DNA of 64,000 nucleotides from Euzebyella saccharophila (GTDB lineage Bacteria > Bacteroidota > Bacteroidia > Flavobacteriales > Flavobacteriaceae). Positions 29,270 to 40,400 of the stretch are shown here, piece by piece. The DNA lies in contig NZ_JACYFJ010000003.1 in assembly GCF_014855495.1 (NCBI RefSeq), positions 62,001 through 126,000 of the forward strand, in the 5' to 3' direction. Every line of letters starts with the position of its first letter. Position 1 is the stretch's first letter. A program made the position numbers and the translations under genes. The notes under the pieces are model-generated. The model was given only the letters and a program-made list of their open reading frames with translations. It was not told the DNA's origin and ran no database searches.

Positions 29270-30361
29270 TTAATCCAACCCTTTTTCTTTTAGCCATTCC
29301 GCTAACAGTACGGCTACCTTTTCATTGTTCAGGTCGGACATCGGAAAGTGCGTATTTCCCTTAAGACCCTTTTCTGGAAGGTGTACCAAGGTGGCATCAC
29401 CCCCATGCTTGTTCACCGTTGCCGTCCATAGTTTTGCCATTTGTAAGGCGGCACGCCATTGTTCCTGTCCAGGGTGCGCTACAGGTTCGTTGGGTATATA
29501 ATCCCCATAATAAATAACAATGGGTATTTCCGTCAATCGTTTAAACGCTGCCATGGGTACGCTTCTCGCACTTAAAGCCCCTCCCACATAGGGTATGGTC
29601 TCAGGAACTTCGCCTTCTGGAAAGACAAAATTACTACCGGGTTCATAGGATGCAATGCCTTTGATGTTCCCATTTTTTAAGGCCGTCAACCAACCTTGGC
29701 CGCCACTATGGGAATGGGTAACCAAAACACCTGGTCCAATCTTATCGAACAGCTTGGAAACCGCCTCTATGTTAAGGTTAATGTTCAATGGTCCCGTATC
29801 CGGGGTAATTTGCCTAAAGAACTGGTTCAGCGCTTCTGGATCATCAGAAAACTGAACATCTGGATAAAATGTGCTTCCCGTTCCCAATCTAAATATCCCA
29901 AACCACAACTGATCATCCGTGGCTGCTGAAATCGTAGTAGGTTCCGTGCTCCTTCCTGATAATCCTCTACGGGGCTGGTCAATAAGGTATATGGGAAAAT
30001 TACGCCTTAAAAATAGCGTTTGAAATCCCTCCCTGCCATCTGGGGTCGTTTGCCAGGTACGCATGCTCTGTCCATACCCATGCCAAAAAACCAAGGGTAA
30101 TTTTTTTGCACTATCAGGAATTTGATAAAAAACAGTGGCATGGTCTCCATGCAAGGTTTGTCCTTCGGTAGCCTGATTGGAAGGATTAAATGCGCCATGG
30201 GCAACTGGGTCAAAAGTACCAGGGCTGGTTTTAACGCTACCACCCACGGTAAAACTGCCTTGCTCTACAAGGGTTATGGGCTGCTTTTGAGCGTAAGCAT
30301 CATTTACCAATAATTGAACAATTAAAAGCAATAACAATGTTGTCTTGATATTTTTCATCAC
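29270..30361 (-). CDS. Secreted alpha/beta-hydrolase
   Basis: 363 aa with a Sec signal (ending AYAQ). Hallmarks are the strand-loop LVFWHGYGQSMRTWQTTPDG and the nucleophile elbow VTHSHSGGQGW with its Ser. The region VIYYGDYIP probably carries the acidic residue, and KGNTHFPMSDLN carries the terminal His. It resembles a family of bacterial secreted esterases with a large lid segment (about 120-210). The substrate is unknown. It lies between the cupin lipoprotein and ABM genes in the same transcription unit. Confidence 0.86.
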   Translation of the reverse strand: MMKNIKTTLLLLLIVQLLVNDAYAQKQPITLVEQGSFTVGGSVKTSPGTFDPVAHGAFNPSNQATEGQTLHGDHATVFYQIPDSAKKLPLVFWHGYGQSMRTWQTTPDGREGFQTLFLRRNFPIYLIDQPRRGLSGRSTEPTTISAATDDQLWFGIFRLGTGSTFYPDVQFSDDPEALNQFFRQITPDTGPLNINLNIEAVSKLFDKIGPGVLVTHSHSGGQGWLTALKNGNIKGIASYEPGSNFVFPEGEVPETIPYVGGALSARSVPMAAFKRLTEIPIVIYYGDYIPNEPVAHPGQEQWRAALQMAKLWTATVNKHGGDATLVHLPEKGLKGNTHFPMSDLNNEKVAVLLAEWLKEKGLD

Positions 30362-30397
30362 TAAGGTTTTATTAATTTAAAAGTATAGAGGTACTTC

Positions 30398-30889
30398 TTA
30401 ATTTCCATTTAAATATTGTTCTTCGGTCACAGGATCTAGCCATTCCGTTGGACCGTCAACTCTGCTTGTTATAGCTATTTGTATGAACTGTTTTTCTGCG
30501 CTTGCACCGTGCCAATGCGGGGTGTTTGCAGGGCATTTGACCACATCGCCTTTTCGTAGTATTCTTTTCTCACTACCTTTTTCCTGATAATAGCCTTCGC
30601 CATCTAAAGACATAATAATCTGTCCGTTGGGATGTGAATGCCAGTTGGACCTAGCCCCGGGATCAAAGGTTACCGTTCCAACTGAATTTTGGTTCACACT
30701 ATCCGCCATCACTTGCATATGTACCCATACATCCCCAATGAAATTATTGTTCGTGACCTTTTCCCCTTTAGGGAAAATCAATTCTTGTTGGGAATTCAAA
30801 TCGACGGTTTGATTTTTCTCGGCTGCTTGCTTGCAGGAAAATATAAATGTTCCCATCAATATAATCGCTAAAAGATTTTTTCTGTTCAT
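30398..30889 (-). CDS. Cupin-domain lipoprotein
   Basis: A 163 aa lipoprotein (GTFIFSC, acylated Cys) with a single RmlC-type cupin. Metal-binding motifs are recognisable in SNWHSHPNGQIIMSLDGEG and TPHWHGASAEKQF. It is paralogous to the cupin half of the fusion protein at 27487-28332. Its start overlaps the stop of the upstream hydrolase gene by 4 bp, so the two are translationally coupled. Together with the exported carboxymuconolactone-decarboxylase-like protein it suggests processing of a quinone, lactone or aromatic compound outside the cytoplasm (inference). Confidence 0.88.
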   Translation of the reverse strand: MNRKNLLAIILMGTFIFSCKQAAEKNQTVDLNSQQELIFPKGEKVTNNNFIGDVWVHMQVMADSVNQNSVGTVTFDPGARSNWHSHPNGQIIMSLDGEGYYQEKGSEKRILRKGDVVKCPANTPHWHGASAEKQFIQIAITSRVDGPTEWLDPVTEEQYLNGN

Positions 30890-31944
30890 AGGTCTGTAGT
30901 TGAAAGATGGTTTTGGTAAAAGTCCACTAATTTATTTACTGCTTGATTCACATATTCTGGCTTCCAATAGGTTTCTATATGCGTTGCACCTTCGATAAGG
31001 AACAATTCCTTGCTTTTCGCATTGGTCGCCTTTGGAAAAGCATCCAAGGTCAAATATAATGTTTGGGCATTGCTGCCAGCAATCATTAATAAAGGTTGGT
31101 CTATGAGCTCAATATCGTCGGTAGCATTCCAGGCCATTAAATCCATTAAACTGCTTGTAGTGTAAAGAAACGTCGAATTGGGGTGGGCGTGGGTCCTAAA
31201 ATAATATTCATAGCCTTGACGATAAAAAAGCGTTGAAACTTTTGCTAGTTCTTCGTCGGTAATACCGTCTACTCCGGAATAAACAATTTCGCCGCCTCCA
31301 GCCTCCTGTTCTCTTGCCTTTGAAGCTTGCTTTAGCCTTTCTTGAATGGTCGAAATCTGCGAATTCAAAAAGCCATTTTTTCGTACAATTCCTGTATTGA
31401 ACATACTCAGGGTTGCCACTGCTTTAAACCGTTTATCGGATTGAACCGCTTTCAACGTATAGCCTCCGCCGCCACAAATGCCCAAAGCACCTAAATGTTC
31501 TCTATCGACCCCAGGATACTGTGAAATAAAATCGGCCATTCCTCGGATATCTTCTGTACGAAATTGGGGTTTGTCCATATGGCGTGGCTGGCCCCCACTT
31601 GCACCCTGATAGGCAGCATCTGCCGTAATGGTAATATAACCGGCCTCTGCCAAATGCTGTGCATATAGGCCTGCTGTCTGTTCTTTTATCCCTCCGTTAG
31701 GATGTGCAATTGTTATTGCCGGATATTTCTTTGTTCGGTCATAATTGGCTGGTGTATAAACATTTGCCGCAATATCGATTCCGTTCAGTTTATACCTAAC
31801 GGGAAGTATGTTGACTTTTCCATCCACATTCTCCGTAATTGCTCCCTCATATACCAATCCAAAAGGATTTTTCTCGCTTTGTGCCCTAATCGTCTGATGT
31901 ATTGATAGCATACTCATTAAAATAAATAATCCTAAATATTTCAT
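30886..31944 (-). CDS. Secreted alpha/beta-hydrolase with cysteine nucleophile elbow (dienelactone-hydrolase/YcjY-like)
   Basis: 352 aa with a Sec signal (about 1-21, ending IRAQ). The nucleophile elbow reads LGICGGGGYT, with Cys in place of Ser, as in dienelactone hydrolases and related proteins. A conserved His follows in IEGATHIETYW. The N-terminal half has the AITIAHPNGGIKEQTAG oxyanion region typical of this subgroup. It follows the carboxymuconolactone decarboxylase gene by 4 bp and overlaps the cupin gene, so the trio is tightly coupled. The Cys elbow favours a lactone or thioester-like substrate, but this is not proven. Confidence 0.87.
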   Translation of the reverse strand: MKYLGLFILMSMLSIHQTIRAQSEKNPFGLVYEGAITENVDGKVNILPVRYKLNGIDIAANVYTPANYDRTKKYPAITIAHPNGGIKEQTAGLYAQHLAEAGYITITADAAYQGASGGQPRHMDKPQFRTEDIRGMADFISQYPGVDREHLGALGICGGGGYTLKAVQSDKRFKAVATLSMFNTGIVRKNGFLNSQISTIQERLKQASKAREQEAGGGEIVYSGVDGITDEELAKVSTLFYRQGYEYYFRTHAHPNSTFLYTTSSLMDLMAWNATDDIELIDQPLLMIAGSNAQTLYLTLDAFPKATNAKSKELFLIEGATHIETYWKPEYVNQAVNKLVDFYQNHLSTTDL

Positions 31945-31948
31945 TTCC

Positions 31949-32689
31949 TTACTGCTTTTTAGATTCCAATAATTCGTTCAATACTTTTTTGGCCGAATCG
32001 ATTTTTTCTTGATCTACATTTTTCCCCACCACATCCATCAATTCCTTTAATTGAATTGGCGCAATTCCTTGAATCAAACAGATGTTCATGTGCGAATGCA
32101 GCATAGGCTCCACACCGCCGATGGTTGCCAGAACGGAAACCGTGACCAGTTCCCTTTGCCGATAATCCAAAATGTCTCTGTCGAAAATATCCGCAAACAG
32201 ATGCTCCTTCAAAAAGACTTCGATAATCGGGGCGAATTGGGCATAATCGGCTGGTGGGCCGTCCAATTTTGCCTTTACCAACGCTTCCAGATTCGCTTTT
32301 CCCCGTTCATATTTTGTACGGTTATCTTCTATTGGGGTAGCTTCCGCTCCTAGCTGATCTTCAACTCCTTCGGTCTTGCGTTCGTCCAAAACTTTGATAA
32401 ATGTCCGTAAACCACGTAAGCTCCTTGGAAAACCACAATAGGCATATAGATGCACCATAACTTCCTTGATTTCTCTTACGGTCAATCCTGCATCCAGACC
32501 TTCCGTTAAAGCGGATTCCAAAGTTTGCAGGTCGCCTTTTGCGGTGAGTGAGGCAATGGCAATTATGGATTGTTGCTTCGCATCCAAATTCACGGTTGTA
32601 TTATCCTTGGATTGGGCATTCACTTGATTTGTGACGCCAAGAAACGCAGTAATCACTATGGCAATACCAATTGTTATAAGCTGTTTCAT
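31949..32689 (-). CDS. Secreted carboxymuconolactone-decarboxylase (AhpD-like) protein
   Basis: 246 aa with a signal peptide (ending VNAQ) and two CMD-type helical repeats. The first (about 40-115) contains LTVREIKEVMVHLYAYCGFPRSL. The second (about 150-235) contains RQRELVTVSVLATIGGVEPMLHSHMNICL. The AhpD CxxC pair is absent, so peroxidase-reductase activity is unlikely; a decarboxylase or unknown oxidoreductive role fits better. CMD proteins are normally cytoplasmic, so the signal peptide is notable and matches the other exported enzymes of the operon. Confidence 0.88.
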   Translation of the reverse strand: MKQLITIGIAIVITAFLGVTNQVNAQSKDNTTVNLDAKQQSIIAIASLTAKGDLQTLESALTEGLDAGLTVREIKEVMVHLYAYCGFPRSLRGLRTFIKVLDERKTEGVEDQLGAEATPIEDNRTKYERGKANLEALVKAKLDGPPADYAQFAPIIEVFLKEHLFADIFDRDILDYRQRELVTVSVLATIGGVEPMLHSHMNICLIQGIAPIQLKELMDVVGKNVDQEKIDSAKKVLNELLESKKQ

Positions 32690-32723
32690 CCTTTTGCTAT
32701 TATTTTTAATTTTTCGCTACTTA

Positions 32724-33710
<987 letters not shown>

Positions 33711-33750
33711 TTATATTTTTTTACAGGACAGTGAATGAAATATATTGGCA

Positions 33751-34545
33751 CTAAATTTTCTGGACGCTCTTTTTAGGGACTTTTTTATTTCCGCCAAAAC
33801 TATAGTTCAAGGATATGTTCCAAATAAAATCATCCTCTGGAACTATTTGCGTGTCTATAGCTTTGTTCAAAATCGATGAAATGGAAAGTGGAAAATCCTT
33901 TTTTGCCAATGTTATAAAAGCAACAACATAATATCCCGTTTTGTCGTCAAGACGCAAGTAATAGGCCTGGGGAGATACATTGAAATATAACTTTTCTGAT
34001 ATGGACAAATTTGTGAAAGATGCGTTAACTGTTAAAAAATCTGAACTTCTAAGTCCTTCATCAAAGCCTCTTGCTGTAAGGTAGTACATTCCTACACTTA
34101 CTTTATCAGAAATTTTATAATTGGGTACAATTTCGGATGCCAAAAAGCGTCGAGATTCTATCAATTCCTCGTTGGCCCCATTCCGAATGATATTGACCGT
34201 TCTAAAATTCAATGCAGGATGCGCCCCAATCCGCAACGAAAAACGTTGCTTTTGAATTGCCTTGTACCGAAACCAAAATAAAAAGGACCATGGCTTACCT
34301 TCCAATGCAAATCGCATATCGGGTTCAAAACTGAATTTTCCCTTGGTCATTTTTACATCAAAAATGGCTGCGGGTTCGCCTAAAGAGAAGGAGGGTACCA
34401 ATGAAATACCATTATGGGTAACACTTGCTGTACCTTTAAAATCATCCAGAAACGGTTTATATTCCAATTGCCCCCATACCAACACGGGTAACATACAAAA
34501 TATATAAAGAGTAATCAATTGTAAATGGTGAAACTGTTTTTTCAT
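33751..34545 (-). CDS. Predicted outer-membrane or secreted beta-rich protein, unknown function
   Basis: 264 aa with an N-terminal signal (ending VWGQ) and an alternating-polarity, aromatic-rich sequence (WSFLFWFRYKAIQKQRFSLRI, FNVSPQAYYLRL, WNISLNYSFGG) suggesting a small outer-membrane beta-barrel. I do not recognise the family with certainty. It is the first gene of the right operon, directly behind the operator at 34598-34669, so it may be an outer-membrane pore for the compound degraded by the exported enzymes (inference). Confidence 0.75.
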   Translation of the reverse strand: MKKQFHHLQLITLYIFCMLPVLVWGQLEYKPFLDDFKGTASVTHNGISLVPSFSLGEPAAIFDVKMTKGKFSFEPDMRFALEGKPWSFLFWFRYKAIQKQRFSLRIGAHPALNFRTVNIIRNGANEELIESRRFLASEIVPNYKISDKVSVGMYYLTARGFDEGLRSSDFLTVNASFTNLSISEKLYFNVSPQAYYLRLDDKTGYYVVAFITLAKKDFPLSISSILNKAIDTQIVPEDDFIWNISLNYSFGGNKKVPKKSVQKI

Positions 34546-34597
34546 TAAAGTTCATTTGTTGTTCAAGTGACTCAAGGTATTGGTAAAGAATTTTATT

Positions 34598-34669
34598 CAA
34601 AAGTATAGGTTGTTCACATGCTTGAACTTACCCAAATTACGGTTATACCTACCACTATTACAGATTTTA
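34598..34669 (-). promoter_or_regulatory. Promoter and double-box operator of the right redox operon
   Basis: On the minus strand a perfect -7 box TACTTTTG lies at 34598-34605. Boxes ATTACGGTTA (34636-34645) and ATTACAGATT (34657-34666) are 21 bp apart with the ACCTACCA core between them. Distance from -7 box to first box is 31 bp, exactly as at 28374-28445. The divergent AraC gene begins about 60 bp to the right, so its product is the likely binding protein and may also control itself. Confidence 0.75.
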
Positions 34670-34729
34670 CGCCAACCGCTTGAATAACTGGTAATCAATG
34701 GCCTATCTTTAACTAAAAGTTAGAAGTCA

Positions 34730-35641
34730 ATGAAAAATGTATTGCACATAAATACCGTTGGAGATTATCTTAATTTGAGAAAACAAGAGGTGTTGCACCC
34801 TTTGGTGGGTATTGTTGATTTTGAGAACGTAAACAAAGAAGGCTACGAAAACAAAGACTATGATGCCTTTCATTATAATTGCTATGCTGTTTTCTTGAAG
34901 GATGCCAAGGGATGCAAAATGCAATACGGGGGTAAACCCTATGATTATGATGAGGGAACCCTTGTCTTTATGGCTCCCGGCCAAACTATTGAATTAAGTG
35001 GTTTTGACCCTAATTATGTGCCCAAGGGGTATGCAATACTATTCCACCCTGATTTATTGATAGGTACGGAATTGGGCAAAAAATTACATAGCTATAGTTT
35101 TTTCTCCTATTCAAGCAATGAAGCGCTGCACCTTTCGGCCAAAGAACGAAAGGTAATTCTAAGTCTACTTGAAAAAATACAGTTTGAGTTGGAACAAAAC
35201 TTGGACAAGCACAGTAAAAAGTTGATCGTAGCCAACATTGAACTCTTTTTGGATTATTGCACTCGTTTTTATGATAGACAATTCATTACACGAGAGATAG
35301 AAAATATAGGTTCTTTGGAGAGATTCGATGTTTTGCTGAGCCAGTACTTTTCATCAGATAAACCACAAAAGCATGGTACTCCAACTGTGGGTTACTTTGC
35401 AGATCGCTTGCACCTTTCGCCCAACTATTTTGGAGATTTGGTGAAAAAGGAAACTGGAAAATCTGCCCAAGAGTACATCCAGAACAAGCTGATAGAAGTT
35501 GCTAAGGAACGCGTATTTGACCCATCAAAATCTTTAAGTGAGATAGCATATGAATTAGGGTTTAAATATCCACAACATTTCACAAGGCTCTTTAAACAAA
35601 GGGTAGGACATTCGCCTAGTGAATTTCGGAATTTGAACTAG
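34730..35641 (+). CDS. AraC-family transcriptional regulator
   Basis: A full-length AraC regulator of 303 aa. The N-terminal sensor part (about 1-190) includes a cupin-like stretch (GKPYDYDEGTLVFMAPGQTIE). The C-terminal DNA-binding domain (about 205-300) has two helix-turn-helix units (TVGYFADRLHLSPNYFGDLVKKET, then SLSEIAYELGFKYPQHFTRLFKQR). It is divergent from the right operon and faces the double-box operator. A decayed copy of the same gene lies at 28560-28791 in the equivalent position next to the left operon. Probable regulator of both operons; the ligand is unknown. Confidence 0.93.
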   Translation: MKNVLHINTVGDYLNLRKQEVLHPLVGIVDFENVNKEGYENKDYDAFHYNCYAVFLKDAKGCKMQYGGKPYDYDEGTLVFMAPGQTIELSGFDPNYVPKGYAILFHPDLLIGTELGKKLHSYSFFSYSSNEALHLSAKERKVILSLLEKIQFELEQNLDKHSKKLIVANIELFLDYCTRFYDRQFITREIENIGSLERFDVLLSQYFSSDKPQKHGTPTVGYFADRLHLSPNYFGDLVKKETGKSAQEYIQNKLIEVAKERVFDPSKSLSEIAYELGFKYPQHFTRLFKQRVGHSPSEFRNLN

Positions 35642-35901
35642 AACCGAAACTGCCACTAAAATAAATTTGTCTTTCAAACTCCACAATTTCCTCTGGTGTA
35701 GTAGCCTTTTCGTAAACGGATACAATCTATTAATCCCTGATTTTTATATATCATTACCTAAGGCATAATGGAAACAAAGTTTTTGAAAACTGTACTATTC
35801 AATCCATTGGCATCCCCTACGTTGTCAGTTTCAGTAAATAAATTATAGCCTTCACTTAATATTTTATAAATTTTCACAAAATATCTTTTACCATTAATCA
35901 C

Positions 35902-36369
35902 TTAATTTTTCCCATTGAGTAATTGGTTGATATAGTGGTTTATTTGTTCAATTTGTTTGGCCTCTGTTTTTTTTGAAGTAATATCATTTATAATTTCATC
36001 TTGATCATCTTTACTTAATGATTTGAAAGAGTCCAGTAGGCCTGCATCTTCAAAACATTTAAGAATTTCCGAATTCTTATTAATTTTATCATTTGTATGT
36101 AGATATAGCGTAACTGTAACTTTATCACCACCAGTCTTACCTATTTCATTTCTGATTTTTTGGTTTATTGAAATCATTTTGTCCTCTTCTTTCCTTGGTG
36201 CCAAATTCATTTCCTTCAACTCGTAATCATCAATCAATCCAGATACTTTTAGCGAACCCCAAGCTCCATCTATATCGGCTGTATTAGGAATGACAAGATG
36301 GTATGTCCAAGCACCGTTTCCACTTTTATAAATTAATTCAAGCTCTTGATTATTGACAATTTTCTTCAT
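35902..36369 (-). CDS. DUF1905 / YdeI-like domain protein
   Basis: A 155 aa cytoplasmic protein. The N-terminal about 90 residues match the DUF1905 pattern (WTYHLVIPNTADIDGAWGSL then KVTVTLYL near the end of the domain). The C-terminal part (SFKSLSKDDQDEIINDITSKKTEAKQIEQI) resembles the YdeI/OmpD-associated helical tail that often follows DUF1905. Function is unknown. It is a single gene with no operon partners. Immediately after its stop there is a 47-codon GTG-initiated open frame (35758-35901) of unknown status. Confidence 0.75.
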   Translation of the reverse strand: MKKIVNNQELELIYKSGNGAWTYHLVIPNTADIDGAWGSLKVSGLIDDYELKEMNLAPRKEEDKMISINQKIRNEIGKTGGDKVTVTLYLHTNDKINKNSEILKCFEDAGLLDSFKSLSKDDQDEIINDITSKKTEAKQIEQINHYINQLLNGKN

Positions 36370-36672
36370 TTTTTGTTTCTACGTTTAAGTATTACGAGTA
36401 ACAATTGATTATACTTTCCAATTTACAGTATTTTATTTTGTTTATAATTTAATTTATAGATACTCTCGTTTTAAATGACAAAGTATTATTTCATTAGTAT
36501 TATGATCATGTTCAATATGATATAATAATTCTTATAGTCTCCTCTAGTTAAACCATTCCTCAGCATATTCCCCACTCCATTCCGTTACTCTCCATTACGG
36601 GAAATAAGCTTCGTCCCAATTCGTCTTGGACACAATCCCCGCTTTTAACTTTCCATTACGCTAACTCTTCCC

Positions 36673-36692
36673 GTCCCGATCGCTATCGGGAC
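36673..36692. repeat. REP-like palindrome
   Basis: gtcccgat-cgct-atcgggac forms an 8-bp G+C-rich stem with a 4-base loop in otherwise AT-rich sequence. Short palindromes of this sequence type are scattered between genes in many Flavobacteriaceae genomes. There is no following T-run, so I list it as a repeat rather than a terminator. Confidence 0.5.
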
Positions 36693-37065
36693 TGGGAAGG
36701 AACTCTTCATTGCAAGTCAAAATCAAGAATAAAGTCCATCTCTTCGCAACTTCATTTATATTTTTTAATCTATTTTCTACTATTTAAAATTTCAAAAATC
36801 TGGTTCTTAGCTACTTTATAAACCAAAATTAAACTATCCCCTGCCCCTCATTGATAAAAAATAAACTTTAGGTAGTATAAACTGGTTGTAGCAAAGTGAT
36901 AATTAAAAAAATAGTTCGAATCCTTGTTTCCCGATAAACCTATTTCTAGAGCCCTCTGTTTATAGAAGGTTAATAAAATTGAAAGTATTTGTTGACGGAT
37001 TTGTTAACGCCTTAAGATGATTTTAGAGTGAAAAAGTACATTTTATAAAAAGTTCGTATAAAACA

Positions 37066-37300
37066 AAACCCTGATAATCAATTGATTATCAGGGTTTAAA
37101 TGTTAACAAAATGTTAAAGTCGGGGTGGCAGAGTTAGAACCAACAGCCACACTCATTTGTAAATCAGCTTATTACAATATTTTTTCTAAAAACGGACACG
37201 TCTAAGGACATGTGCCTTGGCGTTTTGACGGTTTCGCATCTTAAAAATACAAAATGAATTCAAAACGACTCAAAACGATTTCTATTTAATTATATATAAT
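37066..37300. repeat. Dispersed repeat, copy B: terminator palindrome, tRNA 3'-end relic, right flank
   Basis: 37066-37097 is a perfect 32-bp palindrome (first half aaaccctgataatcaa). It is followed by gtcggggtggcagagttaga plus acc at 37119-37141, a degenerate tRNA T-arm/acceptor read on the minus strand. The stretch from about 37165 to 37300 (attacaatattttttctaaa, aaggacatgtgcc, gcgttttgacg, cttaaaaatac, aaatgaattc) matches 57243-57380 closely. Only the part right of the tRNA relic matches copy C well; the left side is strongly diverged. Confidence 0.7.
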
Positions 37301-37486
37301 TTTTTAAGAATTTTTATGGGGCCATCAGCTAATGTTTAAATATTAAAAAATGAAAATAACCCGGTATTTAGTAATAATCGGCACACAAGTATGGAAAGAA
37401 ATAAAAAGGTAAGGCTACAGATAAAATGTATTTGTAATTCTCTACGGATGAAATCAAATTTGAATTTTAGCCAGAATAGATTTTTA

Positions 37487-40400
37487 TTATAATTCGAGAA
37501 GCATTAAGCGGGCATTATTTCTAGCGATTAACAATGCCTCTTTCTTTTCACTTCCTAATGATATAAAAGCAGCACCACGCACATCGCCTCTCACATATAA
37601 TCCTGATTTTTGAGCGGCCAGAGTCTGGTATTTTCCATTGCCCATATTTTTCAAATAATGACCGTAACTGGCATCGTTTCGTGGCGTTTCTACCTCAGAA
37701 CCGTACATATTGCCAAGAAGTATAAGATCAGATTTCTGTCCCTCTTTTCTAGTTCTAGTAATAATTTTGTTTATTGATGATATTTGCACCGGGTTTGGTA
37801 AGGGCTTGAATTCAAATCCTTTATTTCCTGTATTTTCAAGAATGGAACTCGCAAAATTGGTGGCCGCCCTATGGATTGAATTGTCAAGGGCTTCACCAAA
37901 AACATCTTGCAAACTGGCCTTCCCAAATTCTTCGTAGGTCTTGAATTTTTTCTTGACGAAAGGCATTTGATTTGATGTGCATTCCCTTCCTCGCAATGGA
38001 TAAAGTGTGTTATCTTGCTCATAACCCAAGACGATATCGTTAGTATTATTGCCGTCAAAATCGTTTAAGTATAAATGGAAGGGCTCGTCTTGAGTGGCTT
38101 TGTATTTGTAGTTCAGGCCAAGGTTACCCGCAATAAGGTCGATGTCTCCATCATTATCAATATCATCTGCGGCAAGGCTATTCCACCAACCTACATTATC
38201 GTTCAAACTGAATTTTTCCGAAACACTTACAAACTTTCCGTTTTGCATTGAAAAGGCTTGTATATTTCCCCACTCTTGGGAAAGTATCAACTCTTCTCCG
38301 CCTTTGCCGTCCAAATCAACCCATAACACATCGGTTACCATCCCGAAATCCAACAATTCAGGAAGCAGTGAGGTAGTGACATCCTCAAATCGTATTTTTT
38401 CGGCTGTTGAAGTATTTTCCAATAAATAGCTTTTACCAGAATATCCGTAATTTCTCGGTTTCACCCGAGACCCGACAAAGAGGTCTAAATCTCCATCCTT
38501 ATCAAAATCCAGTGCGGTTATGGCTTGTCCACTGGTAACTATATCGGGAATTGCCTTAGAAACTCTAGTAAAATTGCCTTGTCCATCATTTTTATAAAAG
38601 CGGTCTTGGTAGTATGCACTTTCCGTTTTCATTTCATTACCCCCACTTACTACATACAAGTCTTGGTCACCGTCGCCATCGGCATCCAGAAATAAACTAC
38701 CCGTATCTTCATGTTGCCTATCACGGTTAAATGCGGGAACTGATATTTTCTTGAAACCTTCGTTAGTTGTTTGTAGAAAAAGGGCGGCAGCCTGACCCAT
38801 CGCCCCGCCGATATAGAAATCTTCAAGTCCGTCATTATTTACATCGCTTACTGAAAGACACGGGCCAAACTGTGACATCTTGTGAGGCAATAAAGATTCA
38901 AGGTCAAAATCGTTATAATCGTTTTCCTCATGTTTGAAATCGATTCCGTTGACCTCAGTGACATCCTTAAAATTGTAATTGTTTTCGTCATTTTCAATTT
39001 TTTTTGCACGGCTTGGATCATAGGCTATAGTTACTATGGTATTTGATTCCACATCGCTCAACATTTGATATTTCCCATCGGGCCATATCACTTTTATACT
39101 ATCAACTTTGCTATCACCCAGACCAAAATGTAGGGGTACGGCCATAGCAGATTGAAAGCCTCTTGTGAAGTAGTTTTCTGCCGTCAATGTGCTCTCGTCA
39201 ATAACCACTTCGATTCGTGCCCCAATACCATCAATATTCTTCGCAGGTCCCTTTAGATTTACTTGAAGAAAATTGTTGTTACTTTGGTTGTTTCGATAGA
39301 GGTGGACAAAGTCGTCCGTATTGTTTACTACGATGTCAAGATCGCCATCATTATCAAAATCAGCATAGGCGGCTCCATTGGAATATGTAGTAGGCTGTTT
39401 TAAATCAATCTTTCTGAAGCTTAAATCACCCTTATTCAGGTAGAGATAATTTTTTTTCCCTCTTTCAGGAAGTCTTTCCAGCAAATCATTAACATGTTTT
39501 GCCAAGTCTACCTTTTTCTTTCTTACACCTTCCTGATATTTCTTTTCCAAGTAAATGAGAAAATCGTTATTCCTAAAATCTCTTTTTATACCGTTGGATA
39601 CAAACAAATCTCGGTATCCATCATTATCCATATCGAACAATAAAGGCGCCCAGCTCCAATCGGTACTTGATATTCCGGCCATTTGGGCCACATCAGAAAA
39701 GGCGGGAATATCGGTTTTCGGAAAAGTTCCATTATTAACTTGTAGTGCATTGTACATATATTGTCGGTGAAGACCCAAATTCTCTATCATATAGAAATCG
39801 GCGACATTCATCCCGCTCATACTCGTTTTTTGTGTATAGTTGTCTTCTGCCATCATGTCTAGAGAAACCAAATCCATTAGCCCGTCATTATTAATATCGG
39901 CAATGTCGCTACCCATGGAAAAGGTGGACATGTGGTTAAATGACACCAATGAAGTCTCGGTAAACGTACCATCCTGATTATTGAGATAGAGATGGTCTTT
40001 TTGATAATAATCGTTACTAGTATACACATCAGGCCAACCATCATTATTGACATCTCCTATGGCTACTCCAAGGCCAAAACCCAAATTGTTACTTATTATA
40101 CCTGCTTTCTCAGTGACGTTTACAAATTGCCCATTATCGTTTCGATATAATTTCTCTCCGATTTTCGCGGACTGTCCTTTTCGGATTTCTTCAATGTCGT
40201 CGATTTCATAGATTTCGATGTTGTGATTAACAAGAAACATGTCCAAATCGCCATCGCGATCATAGTCGAAAAATGAGGCTTGGGTAGAATAATGCGGAAG
40301 ATCCAATCCAAAGTCTTGGGCACTTTCCTCGAAAATTGGAATATTATTTTCATCAGGCCCTTTATTTATTAGCAGTTCGTTCCGTAATGGTTCATCAGTT

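Larger units (their letters stand above)
36370..37486. other. Gene-free region with REP-like palindrome and attachment-site relic
   Basis: I see no coding frame in this 1.1 kb. It contains a 20-bp REP-like palindrome (36673-36692), a weak relative of the left flank of the dispersed repeat (about 36914-36970, ttcgaatcc followed by ttgtttcccgataaacct), the terminator palindrome and tRNA 3'-end relic (37066-37141) and the right flank of the repeat (37165-37300). The remainder is AT-rich sequence without recognisable structure. Confidence 0.6.

Noticed and set aside
35758-35901. 47-codon GTG-started frame directly after the DUF1905 gene stop (VINGKRYFVKIYKILSEGYN…)
   Set aside because: The protein-like composition and abutting position are suggestive of a coupled small gene or a gene remnant, but without a homologue or a ribosome binding site I cannot support it as a CDS.
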